From CAVTWH01 sp963794685 (GTDB lineage: Bacteria > Actinomycetota > Actinomycetes > Mycobacteriales > Micromonosporaceae), in assembly GCA_963794685.1 (NCBI GenBank), contig CAWCFK010000012.1, positions 744,001 through 808,000 of the forward strand: DNA of 64,000 nucleotides. The letters run 5' to 3'. The notes beneath the pieces are model-generated. The model was not told the DNA's origin and did not search any database. It saw nothing but the letters and a program-made list of their open reading frames with translations. A program made the position numbers and the translations under genes. Of this stretch, positions 54,478-61,646 are shown one piece after another. Position 1 is the first letter of the stretch; each line of letters starts with the position of its first letter.

Positions 54478-55620
54478 CCGACAGCCAGATCGACTGGCAC
54501 TTCCGGGCCTTGGCGCTGTCCGAGCAGCTCGGCCGGGCCGGGGTGCTGGCCCCGTCGTGGCGGCCCGCGTTCGCCCATACCCCCCGGCACCTGTTCGTCC
54601 CACTCTTCTACGACGACGGTCGGCTGGTCGACAGCAGTGACCCGACCTGGTTGGACACCGTGTACAGCGACACGACGCTGGTCACCCAACTCGTCCACGA
54701 CCCCGCTACCGGGCTGGCATGGCCGACCTGCTCCTCCACCCAACCCAGTCTGATGGCCCGGATGCTGCGGCTACTCGACCTCGGCCACCACCAGCGGGTC
54801 CTGGAGATCGGCACCGGCACCGGCTACGACACCGCCCTGCTCTGCCACCGCAACGGCGACCAACGCATCACCAGCATCGACATCGACCCCCTCCTGGTCG
54901 ACCGACGCCGAGGAACGCCTACGCAACCTGGCCTGGCGGCCAACCCTGCTCACCGCAGACGCCACCCACGGAGTACCCCAATCACCAGCAGTCGACCGGA
55001 TCATCGCCACCGCCGCCGTCGCAACCATCCCACCGGCCTGGATCCGGCAACTCACCCTCGGCGGCCTGGTGGTGGCCGACCTGCGCGGCGAGTTGACCTC
55101 CCACCTCACCGTCGCCCGCAAGATCGGACCCGGCGCGGTTCAAGGCCGCTTCCACGCGCAGCCCGGCAACTTCACGTGGCTGCGCCCAGACCCCACCCGC
55201 CCGCACCGCCGCCCGCCGACCGACGTGCCGTTCGACTTCACCGACGTGCAGAGCGAACGAACCAGCCTGCCTGCCACGGCGTTCAAGGAGGCGGGATTCC
55301 TGTTCCTGCTGCAGCACACCATCCCCACCCTTGGGCCCCTCAGCCACGCCCTCACCGAAGACCAAGCCGGCACGGCCCTGCACACGCAGGACGACCACTC
55401 GTGGATGCAGTACCACCCCGAGGACGCTGGGGAGGCCACCGTCACCTGGGGCGGGCGACAGGAGCTGTGGCCACTCGTGCGTGACACGTGGCGACGCTGG
55501 ACCGGCTGGGGCCAACCACCACCGCAACGGTTCGGCTACACCAGCCGCGACGACGGCCGTACCACCCTGTGGCTCGACCACCCCACCGCCACCGTGCTGA
55601 CCCACCAGACCCCGCCATGA
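54474..55620 (+). CDS. PCMT-type (protein-L-isoaspartate-like) methyltransferase (frameshifted)
   Basis: About 380 residues. The N-terminal SAM domain has FAHTPRHLFVPLFYDDGRLV, SSTQPSLMARMLRLLDLG and motif I RVLEIGTGTGYDTALLCHR, then TSIDIDPLLVD. After a break near 54903 it continues PAVDRIIATAAVATIPPAWI and a long C-terminal domain (DFTDVQSERTSLPATAFKEA, LPLVRDTWRRWTGWGQ-like text). Such longer relatives occur in actinobacterial regulatory and RiPP loci; whether it methylates a peptide, aged protein or small molecule is open. It ends the operon. Confidence 0.78.
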
Positions 55621-55671
55621 ACAGCGGGACGACGCACACGTACAGCGCAAACCGGCGGTGGCACCGCTGAG

Positions 55672-57786
55672 CTACCCGAATGATCGACGGGTACGGCCGG
55701 CGGTGGCCGGGCTGAGGGAGTGGGCGATCGGGGTCGGAGCCAGGCGGAAGACGCCCCATTGGGAGATGCCCGACTTCACCCGGATCATGACCGGCCGGAG
55801 GGTGTCCGGCAGGTCGTGCAGGTCCGTGAGGTGGCTGTGCGGGGCGGATCGGCGTTGATTGAGTCCGACCGATTCCAGCAGCTTGCCGGCCCAGTCCAGC
55901 CGGGGTACCGGCGTGGTCACCAGGAGCAGGCCGCCGGGGCGGAGCAGGGCCTGGATGCTGGTGAGGAAGTCGCCGGTCTCGAGCACGTCGAAGGCGATGA
56001 CGACGTCGTAGTCGGCCCGGCGTAGGCCGAGTCGACGCCAGTTGTTGATGTCGCCCTGGATGAAGGTGTGCGGCGGTGGCTCGGACGGGGCTACCAGGTC
56101 GACGCCGGTGTAGTCGTGCCAGCCGTGCGCCACGGCGTACCGGCCGAGCCGGCCTTCGCCGCAGCCGAGCTCCAGGATCCGGGCGGTCCGCGGCAGGTGC
56201 CGCAGGAAGAACCGCAGCTTGCGCTGGTGGTCCAGGGCGGCGAGCGGCGCCTGCCGGGGGGTACGCCGGGCGTGGGCGGGGGTGGCCGCGTGTGGTCGGG
56301 GGGTGATCGGGGCGTCCCGGCCGGTACCCTCCGTGCGCTGCTCGTGGTAGGACTCGTCGACGTTCACCGACCAGATGTCGTGGCCCGCCCCGTCGAGGAT
56401 GTTCTCGACCGTGAGCATGGCGGTGAGCATCGAGTGGTCCTGGTTGTTGTAGCGGTGCATTCCGTTGCGCCCCACCGGGTACAGGTTCGGCACGTGCTCG
56501 CCGAGCCAGTCCCGGATGGTCGCGACGTTGCGCTGGTACGTCTCGTCGTAGACCGGGTACGCCTTGGGTACCCGCACCGCGTACCCGGCCTGCACGCAGC
56601 CCGGCCGGACCAGACCCAGCCGCTCCACTTCGGACACTGCGAGGTCCACCAGGCGTTCGTCGGGCAGCGACCACACCGCGTCGCCCTCGTTGACGAAGTA
56701 CTCCAGTCCCAGGCAGGTCCGGCCCTGCTTGACCAGGTACGGCGACCAGGAGCCGAAGTTCTGGATGCGCCCCACCTTCACTTCCTGGTCGTGGATGTAG
56801 ATCCAGTTGTCCGGGAAGCTGAACTCCTCCGGAACCACCAGGGCGACGGTGAGGAAGTCCCGGTACCCCAGGTCGGCGGCGGCCTGCTCGACGGCGGGCG
56901 GGGCCGGCGGGCACAGCGAGTGCACCAGGGTGCGCAGCGGCATGGAGGAGATCACCTGGCGGGCCGGGATCGTGCGCAGCCCGCTGCCGTCGTCCACGAC
57001 CACTCCGGTCGCCCCGCCCGGGCCGCGGTCCACCCGTACCACCTGGGTGGCGGTTTCGATCACCCCGCCGCGCTTCTCGATCAGGTCGGCGCAGCGCTCC
57101 CACATCATGCCCGGCCCCAGTTTCGGGTACTGGAACTCCTCGATCAGGCTGGTCACGTCGGTCTGGTTGTGGTGCGGCAGCAGCGAGTTGACCACGGCGC
57201 GGAACAGCGACAGGTTCTTGATCCGTTGCGCCGCCCAGTCGGCCTGGATCTGCTCGGCCGGCACTCCCCACACCTTCTCGGTGTAGGTCTTGAAGAAGAT
57301 CGAGTAGAGCCGTTTGCCGAACCGGGCGGTGACCCAGCCGGCGAAGTTCGACTGGTCCCGGGGCGGCCGGATGCGGGCGCTGGTGTAGGAGCTGACGCAC
57401 CGCACCGTCTCCAGCAGGCCCAGGCCGCGCAGCGCGTTGGCGGCGCGCAGCGGGTAGTCGAAGAGTTTGCCGCGGTAGTGGATGCGGCTCATCCTGGGTC
57501 GTCGCAGGAAGTCCTCGCCCGGCAGGATCTCGTGCCAGAAGCGCTCCACCCGGTCGACTTTGGTGAAGAACCGGTGGCCGCCGATGTCGAACCGCCAGCC
57601 GTCGCGCTGCACGGTCCGGGAGATCCCGCCGAGCGCGGTGTCCGACTCGATGACCCGTACCGTCGCGCCGCGCCCGACGAGTTCGTACGCGGCGGTCAGT
57701 CCGGCCGGGCCCGCGCCGATGACCAGTACCGGATCTTCGTCCGGTGCGGTGTGGTCGCCGGTCGGGTCAGTGAGCGTCTGGGACAC
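55672..57786 (-). CDS. FAD oxidoreductase fused to a SAM methyltransferase
   Basis: A 704-residue intact protein from GTG 57786. Residues 1-490 are an FAD-dependent amine-oxidase/UDP-galactopyranose-mutase-like domain: dinucleotide motif VLVIGAGPAGLTAAYELVGR, then GGISRTVQRDGWRFDIGGHR, and NGMHRYNNQDHSMLTAML at the FAD end. After a Pro/Arg linker, residues about 530-700 form a class I methyltransferase with motif I ARILELGCGEGRLGRYA and DYDVVIAFDVLETGDFLTSI. I know no characterised protein with this fusion. It lies 97 bp downstream of the membrane protein gene. Confidence 0.8.
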   Translation of the reverse strand: MSQTLTDPTGDHTAPDEDPVLVIGAGPAGLTAAYELVGRGATVRVIESDTALGGISRTVQRDGWRFDIGGHRFFTKVDRVERFWHEILPGEDFLRRPRMSRIHYRGKLFDYPLRAANALRGLGLLETVRCVSSYTSARIRPPRDQSNFAGWVTARFGKRLYSIFFKTYTEKVWGVPAEQIQADWAAQRIKNLSLFRAVVNSLLPHHNQTDVTSLIEEFQYPKLGPGMMWERCADLIEKRGGVIETATQVVRVDRGPGGATGVVVDDGSGLRTIPARQVISSMPLRTLVHSLCPPAPPAVEQAAADLGYRDFLTVALVVPEEFSFPDNWIYIHDQEVKVGRIQNFGSWSPYLVKQGRTCLGLEYFVNEGDAVWSLPDERLVDLAVSEVERLGLVRPGCVQAGYAVRVPKAYPVYDETYQRNVATIRDWLGEHVPNLYPVGRNGMHRYNNQDHSMLTAMLTVENILDGAGHDIWSVNVDESYHEQRTEGTGRDAPITPRPHAATPAHARRTPRQAPLAALDHQRKLRFFLRHLPRTARILELGCGEGRLGRYAVAHGWHDYTGVDLVAPSEPPPHTFIQGDINNWRRLGLRRADYDVVIAFDVLETGDFLTSIQALLRPGGLLLVTTPVPRLDWAGKLLESVGLNQRRSAPHSHLTDLHDLPDTLRPVMIRVKSGISQWGVFRLAPTPIAHSLSPATAGRTRRSFG

Positions 57787-57882
57787 ATCGCCCAGTGTCG
57801 AGGGTAAAAGTGAATGATTGTCAGCATTTACTCGAAAGGATGGATTGCGGGGTTATGCCGTGCGGCAGCGTCGGAGTCGCCG

Positions 57883-59703
57883 TCAGGTGAGCGGGCGGAC
57901 GTCCCAGATCCAGGCGCCCAACAGCCATCGGGGTGGGCCGAGGAACCGGGTGACGGCGCTGCGCAGCGCCTCGCTGTACACCTGATCGGGTGACAGCACC
58001 AGCACGCCGGCCCGCCAGTACCGCAGGTCCGCGAGGAACCGTTCCGCATCGCCCGGCTGCGGTGCCGGGGGCTCGCCGGTCGCGGCGGTGCGCTCCAGAT
58101 ACGTCGACGCCCACCGGGGCGGCGCGCCGGCGATGGCAAGGCCACCGTCGGGGGACGCTCCGAGGAAGTACCCGCGCGGAATGGCGAAGCCGTCGTTGGT
58201 TGACGCCGCCCAGCGCTGCCCGTCGATCCAGAACTGGCTGGCCAACGGCACGCTGACCAGGGTGCGGCCACCCGCGACGTAGGGTCGCCAGGCGCCGGTG
58301 GAGACGAACGCGGGTACCGGGTGCAGCTGGGAGGCCGGCGGGCGCTGCGGCCAGAGCACCACCGTGGACATGGCCACCAGGGCAAGGGTGGCGAGCACGG
58401 CGGTACCGGGGAGCAGCCGTCGGGACCGCCACGCCGTCGGGAGCACCTCCCGTAGCAGGGCATCGAGGCCGTACGCCAGGATCACGGCGGCAGCGACCAC
58501 GGCGACGTGCGCGAACCGTTCCGGCATCGCCAGCTTGAGCACCGGGACCCTGCCGATCAGCTGTCCCGGCCCGCGGACGACGCCCAGCGGACCGAGATCG
58601 ATCCAGTGGCCAAGCGAGGCGGCCAGGCAGACGACCACCACCGCCGCGCAGGCCGGCACCACCGGGCGGCGGCGCAGCGCGACCACGATCCCGACCAGCA
58701 GCGCCAGCAGCGGCAGCCCCGTCACCGGCAGGACGGCCACGCTCCACCAGGCGCTGCCGCGCAGCGTGCCCGGCAGCAGCAGCGCCCACTCCCGCGGTAG
58801 CCCCAGCCACATCGGCGGCCGGGTCGCGAAGCCCTGCACATCGAGCTCGGGAGCATGGTGCGGGCCGAAGAACTGCCGCCACAGCGGGTACGCCAGCAGC
58901 ACGAGCGCGGTGCCGGCGGCGATGCCCAGGCCCCGGGCGTACCGGCCGGCCAGTCGGAACAGACCGGGTCGCTGGACGGCGTACCCGATGGTGAAGATCG
59001 TCATCCCGATCGCGGTGAACAGCAGCGCCTCCTCGCCGATCAGCGCCTGCCAGGCGATCAGCGCGCCGAGGATGATGCCCCGGCGCACCGGATGGTCCGG
59101 CTCCGCCAGTCGGATCACCTGCCAGATGATGATCGGGATGAGCACCTGCAGGGCGACGTGCTGGCGGCCGGTGCTCTCGGCGATCAGGTGCGGGTTGAAG
59201 CCGCAGTACAGCGCGGCGAGCGCCGCCGCCAGCCAGTGCCGGCGCAGCTTGGCGAAGAGCAGCCAGTACCAGGCGGTGGCGGTGCCGGCCACGCTGGCGA
59301 TCAGCGCCACCAGGTAGCTGACCTGGACGCCGGCCAGCAGGGTGAGCGGGGCCAGCGGCAGCCCGATGCCGATCAGGCTGGCCTGCGCGGCCAAATTCAC
59401 CCCCACCGGGGCGTTGAGCCGGTGGGTGACGAACGGGTCGTCCAGGTGTGCCACGGCGTACGCGCTGTGCGCCAGGAACCACTGCGCACTCACCTGGTCC
59501 GAGCCGGGGCCACCGGAGAAGATCCGGTTGTCCGGGTCGACCAGCACCGGCCAGAACATCACCAGGGCCGCGATGAGGAAGACCAGCGGCGGGCCCAGCC
59601 GCCGCAGCCACCGGGCCACCGCCGACCAGCGGGCCCGATGTCCCGGGTCGGTGGCCGTGACATCGCCGGTCGGCTGCGGGCCGAGAACGTCGGTAGTCGC
59701 CAC
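57883..59703 (-). CDS. Large polytopic membrane protein (GT-C-like)
   Basis: A protein of 606 residues from GTG 59703 (VATTDVLGPQPTG). About 10-11 membrane helices, with FLIAALVMFWPVLVDPDN first and a large outer loop GGPGSDQVSAQWFLAHSAYA, then GFNPHLIAESTGRQHVALQV. A periplasmic C-terminal domain (PYVAGGRTLVSVPLASQFWI) follows the last helices. The architecture resembles GT-C glycosyltransferases or YfhO-like proteins that act on lipid-linked sugars, but the catalytic residues cannot be confirmed. Probably in one transcript with the fusion protein. Confidence 0.7.
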   Translation of the reverse strand: MATTDVLGPQPTGDVTATDPGHRARWSAVARWLRRLGPPLVFLIAALVMFWPVLVDPDNRIFSGGPGSDQVSAQWFLAHSAYAVAHLDDPFVTHRLNAPVGVNLAAQASLIGIGLPLAPLTLLAGVQVSYLVALIASVAGTATAWYWLLFAKLRRHWLAAALAALYCGFNPHLIAESTGRQHVALQVLIPIIIWQVIRLAEPDHPVRRGIILGALIAWQALIGEEALLFTAIGMTIFTIGYAVQRPGLFRLAGRYARGLGIAAGTALVLLAYPLWRQFFGPHHAPELDVQGFATRPPMWLGLPREWALLLPGTLRGSAWWSVAVLPVTGLPLLALLVGIVVALRRRPVVPACAAVVVVCLAASLGHWIDLGPLGVVRGPGQLIGRVPVLKLAMPERFAHVAVVAAAVILAYGLDALLREVLPTAWRSRRLLPGTAVLATLALVAMSTVVLWPQRPPASQLHPVPAFVSTGAWRPYVAGGRTLVSVPLASQFWIDGQRWAASTNDGFAIPRGYFLGASPDGGLAIAGAPPRWASTYLERTAATGEPPAPQPGDAERFLADLRYWRAGVLVLSPDQVYSEALRSAVTRFLGPPRWLLGAWIWDVRPLT

Positions 59704-59862
59704 CAGTTCCGCTCCTCGGCGGCCCACCCCGTCCGGACCGCCAGTCGACCAGCTAACGATCAAGGCCGTCGCGTGGTGACGCGGCCGGGTCGCGGCGGCG
59801 GCTGAAACCGGCTGAAGCCGCGGTGAAGCCGGCTTGAATCCCCGGCCGGGCACGCTGCCGAC
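59704..59862. promoter_or_regulatory. Divergent promoter interval
   Basis: A 159-bp interval between the membrane-protein gene and the ABC exporter operon; both promoters must lie here. It contains GGCTGAAACCGGCTGAAGCCG, a short repeated GGCTGAA unit, just before 59835, and CCGGCTTGAATCCCCGGCCGG near 59830-59850, a possible operator or regulator site. Confidence 0.4.
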
Positions 59863-60858
59863 ATGACAGAAACCTCAGCTGTACCGGCCATCGCCGCCCG
59901 TGGGCTGCGAAAGTCGTTCGGCGACCACCTGGTCCTCGACGGCCTCGACCTGACCGTGCCCGCCGGCACCGTGTTCGCGCTGCTCGGCCCCAACGGTGCG
60001 GGCAAGACCACCACCGTGCACATCCTCTCCACTCTGATCCGCGCCGACGGCGGGCAGGCCCGGGTCGCCGGGTACGACGTGGTCGGCGACCCCCAGGCGG
60101 TCCGCGCCGCGATCGGCGTCACCGGCCAGTTCGCGGCCGTGGACAACCTGCTCTCCGGCGAGGAGAACCTGCTGCTGATGGCGGACCTGCACCACCTCGG
60201 TCGGGCCGCCGGCCGGCAGCGGGCCGCCGAGCTGCTCGACCAGTTCGACCTGGCCGACGCCCGCCGCAAACTCGTCTCGACCTACTCCGGGGGCATGCGT
60301 CGCCGGCTCGACCTGGCCATGGGGCTCGTCGGCCGGCCCCGGGTGGTGTTCCTCGACGAACCGACCACCGGCCTCGACCCGCGCAGCCGGCGCACCATGT
60401 GGCAGATCGTCCGGCGGCTGGTCGCCGACGGGGTGAGCATCCTGCTGACCACGCAGTACCTGGAGGAGGCCGACGAGCTGGCGGGCCGCATCGCCGTGCT
60501 CGACCACGGCCGGCTGGTGGCCGAGGGCACCGCCGAGCAGCTCAAGCGGCGGGTACCCGGTGGGCATGTGCAGTTGCGGTTCGCCGACGCCCGGGGACTG
60601 AGCCTGGCCGTCGCCGCGCTGCGCGACGCGGTACCCGCGGACGACGCGCTGACCCTGCGGGTACCCAGTGACGGCAGTGTCCGTTCGTTGAAGTCGCTGC
60701 TCGACCGGCTCGACGACGAGTCGGTCGAAGTCGGCGAACTGACCCTGCACACCCCCGACCTCGACGACGTCTTCCTCGCCCTGACCGGCAACCCCGACAG
60801 CCAGCCCGTAGACCAGCCCGTAAGCCAGCCCGACAACCAGTTGGAGAGCACCCGATGA
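59863..60858 (+). CDS. ABC transporter ATP-binding protein (DrrA type)
   Basis: A protein of 331 residues. Walker A is LLGPNGAGKTTTVHIL, the signature is STYSGGMRRRLDLAMG and Walker B is PRVVFLDEPTTGLDPRSRR. The DrrA-type C-terminal regulatory domain follows (GHVQLRFADARGLSLAVAAL). The protein ends in a Gln/Pro tail of 12-bp repeats. It overlaps the permease gene by 4 bp (ATGA at 60855). Such pairs export hydrophobic antibiotics such as anthracyclines and give self-resistance; the substrate here is unknown. Confidence 0.93.
   Translation: MTETSAVPAIAARGLRKSFGDHLVLDGLDLTVPAGTVFALLGPNGAGKTTTVHILSTLIRADGGQARVAGYDVVGDPQAVRAAIGVTGQFAAVDNLLSGEENLLLMADLHHLGRAAGRQRAAELLDQFDLADARRKLVSTYSGGMRRRLDLAMGLVGRPRVVFLDEPTTGLDPRSRRTMWQIVRRLVADGVSILLTTQYLEEADELAGRIAVLDHGRLVAEGTAEQLKRRVPGGHVQLRFADARGLSLAVAALRDAVPADDALTLRVPSDGSVRSLKSLLDRLDDESVEVGELTLHTPDLDDVFLALTGNPDSQPVDQPVSQPDNQLESTR
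60802..60849 (+). repeat. 12-bp tandem repeat at the exporter ATPase end
   Basis: Four units of CAGCCCGTAGAC type encode QPVD, QPVS, QPDN and QLES. Confidence 0.7.
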
Positions 60859-61646
60859 GCACCCTGGCCCTGACCGTCCGCGACTCGCGGACCATGCTGC
60901 GTCGCAACCTGCTGCACGCCCTGCGGTACCCGTCGCTGACCCTGATCGTGGTCGGCATGCCGATCACGTTCCTGCTGCTGTTCGTCTACGTGTTCGGCGG
61001 CACGCTGGGCGACGGGCTCGGCGGCCCGACCGGCGGCCGGTCGGCGTACCTCGAATACGTCGTCCCCGGCATCCTGCTGATGACCGTGGCCGCGTCGGTC
61101 CAGGGCACCGCCATCTCGGTGGCGATGGACATGGTCGAGGGGATCGTCGCCCGGTTCCGGACGATGGCGATCGCCCGCGCCAGCGTGCTCACCGGCCACG
61201 TCCTCGGCAGCGTCATCCAGTGCCTGCTCAGCCTCGTCGTGGTGCTCGGATTGGCGGTGCTGCTCGGCTTCCGGCCCGATGCCGGGCCGGTGGAGTGGCT
61301 GGCGGCCGCCGGCCTGCTCGCCATGATCGCGTTCGCGCTGACCTGGCTGTCGGTGGCGCTGGGCATGGTGACCAAGAGCGTCGAGTCGGCCAGCAACCTG
61401 CCGATGCCGCTGATCTTCCTGCCGTTCCTCGGCAGCGGCTTCGTCCCCACCGACTCGATGCCGGCCGGGCTGCGCGTCTTCGCCGAGTACCAGCCGTTCA
61501 CCCCGTTCATCGAGACGCTGCGCGGACTGCTGGTCGGTACCGGCATCGGCAGCAGCGGCGTGCTGGCGGTGGCCTGGTGCGTGGTGATCTCCGGGGGCGG
61601 CTACCTGTGGGCCCGCAAGCTCTACGCCCGTGACCCGATCAAGTAG
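60855..61646 (+). CDS. ABC-2 type permease (DrrB type)
   Basis: A protein of 263 residues with six membrane helices, starting MSTLALTVRDSRTMLRRNLL. Landmarks are SLTLIVVGMPITFLLLFVYV, YLEYVVPGILLMTVAASVQG and the Walker-like family loop EGIVARFRTMAIARASVL, with LPLIFLPFLGSGFVPTDSMP near the end. It pairs with the upstream ATPase by a 4-bp overlap. Its stop is adjacent to the convergent regulator gene. Confidence 0.92.
   Translation: MSTLALTVRDSRTMLRRNLLHALRYPSLTLIVVGMPITFLLLFVYVFGGTLGDGLGGPTGGRSAYLEYVVPGILLMTVAASVQGTAISVAMDMVEGIVARFRTMAIARASVLTGHVLGSVIQCLLSLVVVLGLAVLLGFRPDAGPVEWLAAAGLLAMIAFALTWLSVALGMVTKSVESASNLPMPLIFLPFLGSGFVPTDSMPAGLRVFAEYQPFTPFIETLRGLLVGTGIGSSGVLAVAWCVVISGGGYLWARKLYARDPIK

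Noticed and set aside
54474..55620. FxLD-type lanthipeptide methyltransferase with precursor peptide
   Set aside because: None of the upstream small proteins carries a clear FxLD motif or lanthipeptide synthetase partner, so the RiPP reading is not supported.
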